DNA of 64,000 nucleotides from positions 37,420-101,419 of the forward strand of contig JAJFIV010000034.1 in NCBI GenBank assembly GCA_021774625.1, read 5' to 3'. The translations under genes were made by a program, and so were the position numbers. Origin of the DNA: Alphaproteobacteria bacterium. Lineage in GTDB: Bacteria; Pseudomonadota; Alphaproteobacteria; Sphingomonadales; JAKSBY01. Within the stretch, counting starts at the first letter, position 1; every line of letters starts with the position of its first letter. Below, piece by piece: positions 36,842 through 45,974 of this stretch. The notes beneath the pieces were generated by a model, which saw nothing but the letters and a program-made list of their open reading frames with translations, was not told the DNA's origin and searched no databases.

Positions 36842-37238
36842 CGCCGCTCCGGTCTAAAAAGTGTTTCCAATGCTATTTTTGAAAGTGTGAGCCTCTCATA
36901 TGAGGAATATGGCCGGCATTCGCCATGGTGATAAACGTAGAATTTTGAATAAGCGTGTTAAAATTATGGCCTCGAACCTGTAGAGTCACTGTACCCTTTT
37001 CTCCACATTCAATCAAAGTTTGTTTGCGAAGTGTCATAGGTCCGCTCCCAATTTTTTCTGATTGCTTAAGACGGCATCCTCTGGAAGAAGCCACAGGGCC
37101 GCAGCTTTTTCGTAGATCCTCTCGCACTCACAGCTTCTCCTCTGGGGGCCACCAACGATCATATTGACATAGTTTAAGCAAATATCATCTATTGGTTGTT
37201 ATTGAGGATAAAATAACAGTCAATCGGGAGGGGGAACT
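36842..37238. other. 397-bp intergenic region with a doubtful minus-strand ORF
   Basis: Between the dehydrogenase and the DUF805 gene. On the minus strand a 54-codon frame from ATG 37037 to 36873 begins TLRKQTLIECGEKGTVTLQV and has a GGGAGCGG upstream, but no family is recognised. The rest is AT-rich sequence leading to a very strong ribosome site for the DUF805 gene. No terminator was seen. Confidence 0.35.
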
Positions 37239-37628
37239 GTGCAGCACTTACAAAGACGCGGTAATCTGAATATACTATTGGGTATGATTTCACCGCAGGG
37301 TCGCATGGACCGACTGAAATTTTGGCTGATCGGTGCGGTTGCCGCCAGCAGCTTTTTTGTCCTTTTTAGTTTTATTAAAGGGTTTTTCGGTGCGGGTTCC
37401 CCGGTTTCCTTCATAATTTACCCACCGTATATCTGGACCGTTTTTGTCATATGCGCCCGCCGCTATCACGATATTGGAAAATCAGTATGGTCGCTGCTGC
37501 TTTTACTGATTCCTTTGATCGGCCCTATTTGGGTTTCAATTACTCTCGGTTTTCGTACGGGGACAGACGGCGACAACCAGTATGGCCCGGATCCAAAAAC
37601 CAGCCCTGATTATTTGGTGGTGAACTAA
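37239..37628 (+). CDS. DUF805-family small membrane protein
   Basis: A 129-residue membrane protein of the DUF805 family: GRMDRLKFWLIGAVAASSFF, then RRYHDIGKSVWSLLLLLIPL and the tail GDNQYGPDPK. There are three to four membrane segments. Function is unknown. A GTG start at 37239 is supported by GGGAGGGGG five bases upstream, one of the strongest ribosome sites in the window. It ends three bases before the oxidase-methyltransferase fusion gene, so the two are very likely co-expressed. Confidence 0.8.
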   Translation: MQHLQRRGNLNILLGMISPQGRMDRLKFWLIGAVAASSFFVLFSFIKGFFGAGSPVSFIIYPPYIWTVFVICARRYHDIGKSVWSLLLLLIPLIGPIWVSITLGFRTGTDGDNQYGPDPKTSPDYLVVN

Positions 37629-37631
37629 ATT

Positions 37632-39863
37632 ATGGCAAGGGGTACTTTCATCATCAATGATGTTACCGGCCTGAACCCGGTTTCGGTTTGGGCCTGTGTC
37701 AAACCAACCAACGTTGAAGAGGTTTGCGAAGCGATCCGCCGGGCTGAAGGGCCAATATCCATAGGCGGTGGACATTTCAGTATGGGCGGACAGACGGCGA
37801 GCGAATCCAGCCTGCATATGGATATGCGGAAACTGAACAGGGTAATGCGGTTTGAGCCAGAGAAGCGCATTATCAGAGTGCAAAGCGGAGCGCGTTGGTG
37901 CGATATCCAACGGTTCGTTGACCCCCATAATCTCGCGGTAAAGACCATGCAGACATATGCCAACTTTACGGTTGGCGGCTCACTGAGTGTGAACTGCCAT
38001 GGACGTTATGTCGGTCTTGGGCCGGTCATCCTTGCTGTAAAATCGATTGCCGTTGTCCTATTGGATGGCCGGATCGTCGAAGCCAGCCCGGATCGGGAAC
38101 GCGACCTCTTTTACGGTGTTATCGGTGGGTATGGCGGGCTTGGCGTGATTGTTGAGGCCGAATTGGAACTCGCCGAAAACAAAAGAGTTGAGCGAACGGA
38201 TAAAAAGATGCCGGTTTCGGATTATTTACAGCACTTTCGCAAAACGGTTAGGCATTCTTCACAAGCCGTTTTTCATAATGCCGATATCTATCCGCCAAAA
38301 TATGAAAATGTGCGCTCGGTAACATGGTTTGAAACGGAAAAACCTGCAACCACACCCCGACGCCTGCAAAGAATTCACCGGGCGCATCCGCTCGCAGCCT
38401 ATTTCATGTGGACAATCACCGAGCTGCCCTTTGGCAAATGGCGGCGTCAATATATCCTCGACCCTTTGATCTATACAAAAAAGAAGATTCATTGGCGAAA
38501 TTATGAGGCAGGATATGATGTTGCCGAATTGGAACCGCCTTCACGCGACAGGCGGACTTACGTCTTGCAGGAATATTTTGTCCCTGTGGCGCGTTTTGAT
38601 GAATTTGTTCCAAAAATCAGAGAGATATTGCGCCGGCACAAGGTGAATATGGTCAATATTTCCATTCGCCATGCCCTGGCTGATCCTGGATCCAAGTTAG
38701 CCTGGGCGCAAGAAGAGGTTTTTGCTTTCGTCCTCTATTATAAACAGTGGGTGAGGGAAAGCGCCAAACAGCATGTGGCGGTGTGGACAAGGGAATTAAT
38801 CGATGCTGCTTTGTCGGTTGGTGGAACCTACTATCTGCCGTATCAGGCCCACGCCACGGCGGAGCAGTTCCACGCAGCATATCCGGGTGCTAGAGAGATA
38901 TTTGCCCTCAAAGCGAAATATGATCCCGATTGCCGGCTGCGCAATATTCTTTGGGACAGTTATTATTTGCCGACAATTCAGCAGGAAGAAAAAGTGGCGC
39001 TATCAAATACAGAATTTCATCAAGTTTATAGCAACATAAAGTGGCGGGATGCTTTTTTTCATTTTTTGCAAACGGTATTCAGGCTGCAGCCGGAAGACAA
39101 ATTCCACGCTCTGATCAAGGATGCCTGCGATAAATATGAAGATGACGAAAGCATTTACCGGGCCATTCAGGAGGCTCTGCCGGGTATTAAACCTGCCCTG
39201 TCCGACCTGACCTATGGCATTCCGGCACTCCGCAAACAAAAGCGTGAGATGATGGGCCAGACGCTTGAGTTGCTCGGGGACTACAAGTCGATCAATGGTT
39301 ATGTGGAAATTGGCTCCTCAGGCCGCTATATCAGCGTACTTCGTAAGAAGCTGTCTGTTTCTGGCCGACTTAGCCTTGTGGATGACCGTGCGCCCGGTTA
39401 TTCGCCTCCCGATATTCTGGAGCGTGGGCGTATCCGAAAGTTGGGACATTTCATCCCTCTCAATGATTATGCGCCGATTGGGGAAGATGATATTCCCGAT
39501 GCCAGCGCGGACCTCGTCACGTGCTACATCGGGCTTCATCATATAGTCCCGGAGCGGCTGGATGCATTCGTGCAATCCATCACACGCATCCTGCGACCGG
39601 GAGGGATGTTTATCCTGCGGGATCATGATGCGCCAAATCCGGAAATGGACAATTTTGTATCGCTGGTTCACACGGTCTTTAATGCTGGAACGGGTGTTTC
39701 ATGGGAAGAAAATGTTGCAGAGTCGAGGTATTTTAATGCGCTTGATCATTGGGTTGCAGCGCTGGAAAAAGCGGGTCTAAGAGACAAAAGGCACAGGCTG
39801 CTGCAAAAAAACGATCCTTCTGCAAATACCTTGATGGCTTTTGTGAAGGAGCCGGCCTTATGA
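37632..39863 (+). CDS. VAO-type FAD oxidase fused to a class I SAM methyltransferase
   Basis: A 743-residue two-domain protein without a signal peptide. Residues about 1-445 form a vanillyl-alcohol-oxidase-type flavoprotein: PISIGGGHFSMGGQT (its His is at the position where sugar and lactone oxidases attach FAD covalently), NFTVGGSLSVNCHGR, then FYGVIGGYGGLGVIVEAELE, and the closing KYDPDCRLRNILW. Residues about 540-743 form a Rossmann methyltransferase: GYVEIGSSGRYISVL (motif I), SLVDDRAP, DLVTCYIGLHHIVPE and ILRPGGMFILRDHD. The oxidase half resembles sugar-lactone/alditol oxidases. The substrate of either half is unknown. It overlaps the next gene by four bases and follows DUF805 by three. 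The fusion is unusual. Confidence 0.85.
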   Translation: MARGTFIINDVTGLNPVSVWACVKPTNVEEVCEAIRRAEGPISIGGGHFSMGGQTASESSLHMDMRKLNRVMRFEPEKRIIRVQSGARWCDIQRFVDPHNLAVKTMQTYANFTVGGSLSVNCHGRYVGLGPVILAVKSIAVVLLDGRIVEASPDRERDLFYGVIGGYGGLGVIVEAELELAENKRVERTDKKMPVSDYLQHFRKTVRHSSQAVFHNADIYPPKYENVRSVTWFETEKPATTPRRLQRIHRAHPLAAYFMWTITELPFGKWRRQYILDPLIYTKKKIHWRNYEAGYDVAELEPPSRDRRTYVLQEYFVPVARFDEFVPKIREILRRHKVNMVNISIRHALADPGSKLAWAQEEVFAFVLYYKQWVRESAKQHVAVWTRELIDAALSVGGTYYLPYQAHATAEQFHAAYPGAREIFALKAKYDPDCRLRNILWDSYYLPTIQQEEKVALSNTEFHQVYSNIKWRDAFFHFLQTVFRLQPEDKFHALIKDACDKYEDDESIYRAIQEALPGIKPALSDLTYGIPALRKQKREMMGQTLELLGDYKSINGYVEIGSSGRYISVLRKKLSVSGRLSLVDDRAPGYSPPDILERGRIRKLGHFIPLNDYAPIGEDDIPDASADLVTCYIGLHHIVPERLDAFVQSITRILRPGGMFILRDHDAPNPEMDNFVSLVHTVFNAGTGVSWEENVAESRYFNALDHWVAALEKAGLRDKRHRLLQKNDPSANTLMAFVKEPAL

Positions 39864-40897
39864 AACAATTGCTCCGACCGGCTGTAATTGTATTTTGCAT
39901 TCTGGCAGTATCTTCTGCTAGTTCTGCGCCCTTGATTATACCCGACGAGCATAAACGGCCACCCGAACAAACCTACCTGACCTTCCCTGAGTGGTATTTG
40001 GTGCACAGCCCCGCTGAATATGCGGATTTTTTGGAATGCGAAACACCCGACGCCTTTCCCTTCCTAGGACATGTCAGGCAATTTTGGCAAAGCTACCGCG
40101 CAGTCTGGAAAGAAACCCGCGACCGTTATCCGGTAAATCTGGCTTATCATGTGATGGTTTCCGTCATCGGGGTCAGTACAACCATCGAATATGGTGTGAA
40201 ATCTGCCTATGAAACTCTGGTCGGGCGTATCAGCCTGCTGATAAGCAGTGATGAACTGACTGCCGAGGACCAACTTGCAGCGGACGTCGCACGGGATTAT
40301 GCTGAATTCATCCGCATCGACCCATGGTACAAATACGACTTTGGCAAAAGGCTTGCTCAGGTTTGGATGGATACTGGATTCTGGGGGCCCAATATGTTCC
40401 GAAAGTGGGAACGTAAATATGCGCTCACCACTGAATATGCCGCCAAGGCGCTTTACGGCTGGTTTATCGGCAAAGCGACCGGATTAGGATATGAAGCGCC
40501 CAAGCATGTGACCGCAGCAATCGTTGTTGCACCTTCCAATCAGGATTCATGGGCGGCTGCGCAGATGGAAATTCTTAAAAAGGACGCCGCAACCGGCACA
40601 GCCCTTATTCTGCTGCCGCGCTATCAGGCTTTCACGACCGAAGCCCTCACTCTTTCCAGTCAGGGAATTGAATTTACTGAAATTGCCGGCAATCAGGATG
40701 AAATTCTTATCAGTGTTATCGCTCCGGCGGCATGGAGTCCGGAAGACCAGTTTGGCACTATGCTGCTCAGCCAACCCGTCATGACGCAACCGCAAAAAGC
40801 CCGCTATCTAATGAAAGTGCCAATAACTTCTCTGTCGGCAGTTTTGCGTGCTTTGATATCAGAAAATATTGAGGTTGAGCACATATATGATTTCTGA
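39860..40897 (+). CDS. Uncharacterised exported protein overlapping the oxidase fusion
   Basis: A 345-residue protein starting at ATG 39860, overlapping the previous stop (ATGA). The N-terminal hydrophobic segment (PAVIVFCILAVSSASSA) is a signal peptide or membrane anchor. Conserved-looking segments are PPEQTYLTFPEWYLVHSPAE and the region IDPWYKYDFGKRLAQVW followed by GPNMFRKWERKYALTTEYAA. No catalytic motif is recognised. Overlap with the oxidase-methyltransferase gene implies co-translation and a shared pathway, probably in the envelope. It ends 10 bases before the convergent epimerase gene. Confidence 0.75.
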   Translation: MKQLLRPAVIVFCILAVSSASSAPLIIPDEHKRPPEQTYLTFPEWYLVHSPAEYADFLECETPDAFPFLGHVRQFWQSYRAVWKETRDRYPVNLAYHVMVSVIGVSTTIEYGVKSAYETLVGRISLLISSDELTAEDQLAADVARDYAEFIRIDPWYKYDFGKRLAQVWMDTGFWGPNMFRKWERKYALTTEYAAKALYGWFIGKATGLGYEAPKHVTAAIVVAPSNQDSWAAAQMEILKKDAATGTALILLPRYQAFTTEALTLSSQGIEFTEIAGNQDEILISVIAPAAWSPEDQFGTMLLSQPVMTQPQKARYLMKVPITSLSAVLRALISENIEVEHIYDF

Positions 40898-40907
40898 TCC
40901 TGGGGTC

Positions 40908-41903
40908 TTATAAATTATGGTATTTTTTGAACCATTCGACGAATTTGGGGATGCCGATTTCGATGGGGGTGGTTGGCTGGAAGCCCAGATCATTCTGGAT
41001 CGCGGAAATATCGGCGTAGGTTTCCTTCACATCGCCGGGCTGCATGGGTTCTAAAATCTTTTCTGCCTTTTGCCCCAAGGCATCTTCCAGAATTTCGATC
41101 ATATGGGTCAGTTTTTCCGAGCGGTGATTACCGATATTATAGACCCGGTGTGGCGCATCCGATCCTTTGGTGTGCCGGGTGCCGTCATCGGCCGGGGCGT
41201 TGTCCAGACAGGACACGACACCGGTGACAATATCGTCGATATAGGTGAAATCCCGCATCATGTCGCCATGATTGAAAACCCGGATCGGCTTGCCGGCCAG
41301 GATCGCCTCGGTGAACAGCCACAGCGCCATATCGGGGCGCCCCCACGGACCATAAACCGTAAAAAACCGCAGGCCGGTCTGCGGCATTCTATAGAGATGA
41401 CTGTAGCACTGGCTCATCAGCTCATCGGATTTTTTGGTCGCGGCATAAAGCGAAACCGGATTATCGACCCGGTCATCGACGGAAAAGGGAAGATCCGTAT
41501 TGCCGCCATAGACCGAACTGGAACTGGCATAGACAATATGCTCAAAGCCATCCGCATGGCGGGCGAATTCTATCATGTTCAGATGCCCGATCAGATTGGA
41601 CTGGGCATAGGCGAAAGGATTGGTCAGCGAGTAGCGGACGCCGGCCTGGGCCCCCAAATGGACAATTTTTCGGACCTTTTCCCCCTCTAAAGCCTGTTTC
41701 AGGGCCTTAAAATCGGAAAAATCCACCTGTTTGAAGGCGAAATCACGATTTCCCTGTAATTGCTGAAGCCGTGATTTTTTAAGCTCAACGGAATAATAGT
41801 CATTGAGATTATCGATTCCGATCACCCGTTCATCCCGGTCAAGAAGGCGGCGGCTGGTGTGGTAGCCGATAAATCCGGCGGCGCCGGTCACAAGAGTAGT
41901 CAT
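40908..41903 (-). CDS. UDP-glucuronate 4-epimerase (CapI/LspL-type)
   Basis: A 331-residue short-chain dehydrogenase/epimerase that interconverts UDP-glucuronate and UDP-galacturonate. It has TGAAGFIGYHTSRRLLDR for NAD binding, the IDNLNDYYSVELKKSRL segment typical of the CapI group, catalytic Y153-x3-K157 in SLYAATKKSDE, and VYGPWGRPDMALWLF then MRDFTYIDDIV. It provides acidic sugar precursors and fits with the UDP-HexNAc dehydrogenase 4 kb away. It is transcribed opposite to its neighbours; the start ATG at 41903 has AGGACCAGAA upstream. Confidence 0.92.
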   Translation of the reverse strand: MTTLVTGAAGFIGYHTSRRLLDRDERVIGIDNLNDYYSVELKKSRLQQLQGNRDFAFKQVDFSDFKALKQALEGEKVRKIVHLGAQAGVRYSLTNPFAYAQSNLIGHLNMIEFARHADGFEHIVYASSSSVYGGNTDLPFSVDDRVDNPVSLYAATKKSDELMSQCYSHLYRMPQTGLRFFTVYGPWGRPDMALWLFTEAILAGKPIRVFNHGDMMRDFTYIDDIVTGVVSCLDNAPADDGTRHTKGSDAPHRVYNIGNHRSEKLTHMIEILEDALGQKAEKILEPMQPGDVKETYADISAIQNDLGFQPTTPIEIGIPKFVEWFKKYHNL

Positions 41904-42104
41904 TCTGTTCTGGTCCTAAAACTTATTTTCCCGGTTCCCGGGATTTTTTATCATCGCAATATGGTAAAAAGATAAATATGTGGTCAACGGATAAACGGGC
42001 TTGTGCGGAGTATCTTAGTTTTCTATTAAGGTAGCCAGACCATATAAGTAAACAGGCGTGTTTGAAACATATGGTTTCTTATCGTGTTTTCAGGTCCAGT
42101 CGCA

Positions 42105-43118
42105 ATGAACGGTGAATTGTTTTTAAGTGTTTTGTTCGGCCTCGCCAGTCTGGGCGTCTGTTTGCTGGCCATTCCTTTGGGGCGATGGCTCAAGGTTGTG
42201 GATCTGCCGGACGGTGCTGGCGGGCGCAAGCGCCATGGCGAGGCGACGCCGCTGGTCGGCGGACTTGCTGTGTTTGCCGCTGTCTCAATGTCGCTTATTT
42301 TCATCAATCCAGGCACTCAGAATTTTATTCTGCTGGGACTGTATGCCGCTTTTTTCATGCTCGGATTCACCGATGACAGAGGGCATGTCCGGCCCGGCGC
42401 CCGCCTTTTGTTGAGCTTCGTCGCTTCCTGGGTCGCCATTTATTATGCGCCGGCTTTTGAAGTGAGCTTTCTGCGATTTAGCTTTTTGCCCTACACTTTG
42501 TTTCTGGACGAATGGTCGGTGCTGTTTACGGTGCTGTGCATTGTCGGGCTGCAAAACGCCGTGAATATGGCCGACGGTAAAAACGGTCTGGTGATCGGCC
42601 AGAGCCTGATCTGGACAGTATTGCTCTTTCTCTATGCTCCGCCGCATTTGCAGCCGCTGCTGACTACACTGATGATTGTACTGGGAATTATTCTGGTTTT
42701 CAATCTTCAGGGGAAACTGTTTTTGGGCGATGCCGGCAGTTATTCCTTAAGCGTGCTGATCGGTCTCCTGGCCATCTATGTTTATAACCAGAAATTCACC
42801 GATCTGTCGGCGGATATGGTGGCGCTCTGGTTTCTTCTCCCCGTGCTGGATTGTATCCGTATTATGGTCAGCCGCGTCATTCGGGGCACCTCGCCTTTTT
42901 CCGGCGACCGCAATCACCTGCACCATCTGATTGCCGCCCAGATATTATGGCGTTACGGCCTTGCCATTTACCTGGCCATGGTCGGGATTCCCGCCGTCTT
43001 CGCCGTTCTGCTGCCGGAAATCACACCGCTGCTGGCGCTGATAATCACCTTAGGCTATGCGCTTCTCTATCTGCTGTTGACGCGGCGTATCGTCAGGCGG
43101 ACCCCGGCAAAGTCATAA
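42105..43118 (+). CDS. WecA-like undecaprenyl-phosphate HexNAc-1-P transferase
   Basis: A 337-residue polytopic membrane enzyme of the MraY/WecA (GT4) family, which transfers a sugar-1-phosphate from a UDP-sugar to undecaprenyl phosphate and starts polysaccharide synthesis. Motifs are VVDLPDGAGGRKRHGEATPL, the substrate-binding NAVNMADGKNGL, the catalytic-aspartate region LQGKLFLGDAGSYS, and the cytoplasmic histidine motif GDRNHLHHLI typical of WecA-type members. It has about ten membrane segments. A GTG seven codons upstream (42084) is an alternative start. It is followed by tRNA-Gln. Confidence 0.88.
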   Translation: MNGELFLSVLFGLASLGVCLLAIPLGRWLKVVDLPDGAGGRKRHGEATPLVGGLAVFAAVSMSLIFINPGTQNFILLGLYAAFFMLGFTDDRGHVRPGARLLLSFVASWVAIYYAPAFEVSFLRFSFLPYTLFLDEWSVLFTVLCIVGLQNAVNMADGKNGLVIGQSLIWTVLLFLYAPPHLQPLLTTLMIVLGIILVFNLQGKLFLGDAGSYSLSVLIGLLAIYVYNQKFTDLSADMVALWFLLPVLDCIRIMVSRVIRGTSPFSGDRNHLHHLIAAQILWRYGLAIYLAMVGIPAVFAVLLPEITPLLALIITLGYALLYLLLTRRIVRRTPAKS

Positions 43119-43179
43119 CCGCCATATCCGGTCTTTACAGCCGCCTTTACATTATGCTTTATGGGCGGCGCGAAATTCT

Positions 43180-43254
43180 TGGGGCGTAGCCAAGCGGTAA
43201 GGCAACGGGTTTTGATCCCGTGATTCGCAGGTTCGATCCCTGCCGCCCCAGCCA
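43180..43254 (+). tRNA. tRNA-Gln (anticodon TTG)
   Basis: A complete cloverleaf. The acceptor arms TGGGGCG (43180-43186) and CGCCCCA (43244-43250) pair. The anticodon stem ACGGG/CCCGT holds the loop TTTTGAT with anticodon TTG at 43212-43214. The T arm is GCAGG-TTCGATC-CCTGC. A discriminator G is followed by an encoded CCA (43252-43254). The first position U1 paired with A72 is a glutamine tRNA identity feature. Confidence 0.97.
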
Positions 43255-43337
43255 TCCCCCGAATTGCTTTTGCATCCCTTCCGGAGCTGTGACACTATCC
43301 TGCGCGAATGGATAATCCGCGTCCCCTGGAGGTATCA

Positions 43338-45974
43338 ATGAAGACCATCCATACTTTTATTGTCATGCTTGTTTGTGGCGGCCTGCTCTGGCAGACCGCT
43401 GCCGCCGCTCAATCTTCAACGCGCCGCCCGGACGGCGACTGGCTTGATCAAAGCCAGGCGGAAATCCGCAGCCAGCAGGTCGCCAATATTTCCTACGATA
43501 TCTTTCTCGCTCTCGGCGAGGCGGAGATGTATATCGGGGGGGTGGAGCTGCATTTCGATTTCACGCCGGGCCATGGTCCGCTGACCATCGATTTCGGCGG
43601 CGGCGAAGTGGATCATCTGGAGATAAATGGCGGCAGCAGCCCGTTCGAATATAACGGATCCTTTATTACGGTTGCGGAGAAAAATCTGCAGGCTGGCGAA
43701 AATCGCATCCATATTCGATACCGCCATTCCTACAGCAGGGACGGCACCGGCCTGCACCGCTTTACCGATCCCGTGGACGGCCGGGTTTATCTCTATACCT
43801 ATCTCTGGCCCTATTATGCCAACCGGCTGTTTCCGGCCTTTGACCAGCCGGACCTGAAGGCGGCATATACCCTTGAGGTAAGCGCGCCAAAAGACTGGTC
43901 TGTGGTCTCCGCGGCGAAGGAAACCGCTATCCGGGAGGAAGGCGGCAACCGGTTCTGGTCCTTTGCGGAAACGGAAAAATTCTCCACCTATATTTTTTCG
44001 CTGCATGCCGGACCCTATGCTGTCTGGGAAGATACGGCCGGCGATATACCTGTCCGGTTGTTTGCCCGGCAGTCGCTGGCGGACTATGTGGCGGCGGAAG
44101 AATGGTTCGATGTGACTAAGCGGGGGCTGGCCTTTTATCGTGATTATTTCGACATCCCCTATCCCTTTTACAAATATGACCAGTTGATCGTGCCCGATTT
44201 CAATATCGGCGCCATGGAAAATGTCGCGGCGGTGACGTTTACCGAAAATTTTATCCAGCGCGGGCCGGCCAGCCGGGCGCAGCAGGAAGGGCGCGCCAGC
44301 ACCATCCTCCATGAAATGGCCCATATGTGGTTCGGCGATCTGGTCACCAAAAAATGGTGGAACGGGCTGTGGCTGAATGAAAGTTTCGCCACTTATATGG
44401 CGGCGCTTGCCCTGACCGAAGCGACGGAGTTCAATGACGGCTGGCACGGCTTTTTCCTGTCGAGCAAACTCAGCGCCTTTCGGGCGGACAATCTGGTGAC
44501 CACTCATCCCATTGAAGTGCCGGTGCCGAGCACGGCGGATTTCTTTTCCGTCTTTGACAGCATCACCTACGGCAAGGGGGCATCGGTCCTGAAACAGCTG
44601 GCCCATTATATCGGCGAGGATGCGTACCGTGCGGGCGTATCGGCGTATCTGAAGAAGCATTCCTACCAAAATACCGAATTGAGCGATTTTATAGCGGCCC
44701 TGTCGGAAGCGTCCGGGCGGGATCTCAAACCCTGGGCCGATCAATGGCTCTATAAGGCGGGCGTGAACCGGATCGAGGCCCGTTTTCAGTGCAGATCAGG
44801 TCAGATCTCGGATTTTAGCCTTCATCAGACGGCGCCGGCGGATTTGCCGACCCTGCGGCAACAGCGAATTGAGGCCGGACTCTATGACCTGAATGGCGGG
44901 GATGCCGAAGCCATTGCCCGCATTCCCGTTGAAATTTCCGGTCCGGAAACCGGCGTGCCCGATGCGCTTGGCGAAGTCTGCCCTGATCTGGTTTATCCAA
45001 ATGACCGGGATTGGGGTTATGTACAGGTGACCCTGGACCCCGTTACACTGGAAAATCTGGGAACGCGCCTGTCGGCCATTGAGGACCCGCTGTTACGCTC
45101 CATGCTCTGGCAAAGCCTGTGGGAAATGACGCAGAAGACGGAGCTGTCCTTCCCGGCTTTCTTCGACCTGGTGCTGGCAAATTTGCCGCAGGAAGAAAAC
45201 CGGCGGGTTCTGCAGCAGGTATCCGCGTCTATGCTTGCTGCGATTGCTCTGCTGGATCGTTTGGCGCCTTATGCCGATGACGCCGTCTCCGGCTATGGTC
45301 CAAAACTTGAGGCGATGATGTGGGGCCGGCTGAATGCGGCGGACATTGAGACGCCGCTGAGAAGGCTCTGGTATAACAGCTATGTCAGCGCGGTCCGGAG
45401 CGGTGAGGGGCTCGATAACCTGCATGGATTACTGCAAGGTGAGATTCATTTGCCCGGCATGGAAATTGGTCAGGATCAACGCTGGACATTGATCCAGACA
45501 CTGGTCAGTTTCGACTATTCAGGTGTGGAGGATCTGCTGGCGGAAGAAAGGGCCAGGGACATATCCGATGCCGGCATTTTGCAGGCATTGGCAGCCGAAG
45601 CTTCCATGCCGGATATTTCTGTCAAACGGGGCTGGGTTGCCGAGCTTCAGAATCCGGCAAGTGATTTGCCGCTCTCCCGTCAGCGGGCGGTCATATTCTC
45701 ACTCTTTCCCAGTTATCAGTCCGGTTTACAGGCCGAATTGATGCCGGAAATATCCGGGGACATGGTCACGCTTGGCGAAAACCGCGATGCGTATTTTCTA
45801 TCGAGCTATGTGGGCACGCTGCTGACCGGCGCGTGTGACGCAAAAGCCCTGGAATATCTGGACCGGGCGCTGGAACAGGCGGATCGGCTGGATCCAACCG
45901 TCCGGCGCTTTTTACGGGAAGCCCATCAACAGGATGCCGCCTGTGCCGCCATCAAACAATCCCTGCGGCAATAG
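43338..45974 (+). CDS. M1-family zinc aminopeptidase (PepN-like), exported
   Basis: An 878-residue M1 metallopeptidase that removes N-terminal residues from peptides. A signal peptide (VMLVCGGLLWQTAAAAQ) directs it to the envelope, unlike cytosolic E. coli PepN. The exopeptidase motif is G291-A-M-E-N295. The zinc site is H325-E-M-A-H329 with distal E348 in WLNESFATYM. The C-terminal half is the helical ERAP1-like domain. The start at 43338 has a near-ideal ribosome site (TGGAGG, six bases upstream), which beats an ATG ten codons earlier. Confidence 0.93.
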   Translation: MKTIHTFIVMLVCGGLLWQTAAAAQSSTRRPDGDWLDQSQAEIRSQQVANISYDIFLALGEAEMYIGGVELHFDFTPGHGPLTIDFGGGEVDHLEINGGSSPFEYNGSFITVAEKNLQAGENRIHIRYRHSYSRDGTGLHRFTDPVDGRVYLYTYLWPYYANRLFPAFDQPDLKAAYTLEVSAPKDWSVVSAAKETAIREEGGNRFWSFAETEKFSTYIFSLHAGPYAVWEDTAGDIPVRLFARQSLADYVAAEEWFDVTKRGLAFYRDYFDIPYPFYKYDQLIVPDFNIGAMENVAAVTFTENFIQRGPASRAQQEGRASTILHEMAHMWFGDLVTKKWWNGLWLNESFATYMAALALTEATEFNDGWHGFFLSSKLSAFRADNLVTTHPIEVPVPSTADFFSVFDSITYGKGASVLKQLAHYIGEDAYRAGVSAYLKKHSYQNTELSDFIAALSEASGRDLKPWADQWLYKAGVNRIEARFQCRSGQISDFSLHQTAPADLPTLRQQRIEAGLYDLNGGDAEAIARIPVEISGPETGVPDALGEVCPDLVYPNDRDWGYVQVTLDPVTLENLGTRLSAIEDPLLRSMLWQSLWEMTQKTELSFPAFFDLVLANLPQEENRRVLQQVSASMLAAIALLDRLAPYADDAVSGYGPKLEAMMWGRLNAADIETPLRRLWYNSYVSAVRSGEGLDNLHGLLQGEIHLPGMEIGQDQRWTLIQTLVSFDYSGVEDLLAEERARDISDAGILQALAAEASMPDISVKRGWVAELQNPASDLPLSRQRAVIFSLFPSYQSGLQAELMPEISGDMVTLGENRDAYFLSSYVGTLLTGACDAKALEYLDRALEQADRLDPTVRRFLREAHQQDAACAAIKQSLRQ

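Noticed and set aside
43416..44744. 442-codon minus-strand open frame opposite the M1 aminopeptidase
   Set aside because: It overlaps the GAMEN and HEMAH catalytic region of the real gene; its translation has no recognisable motif.
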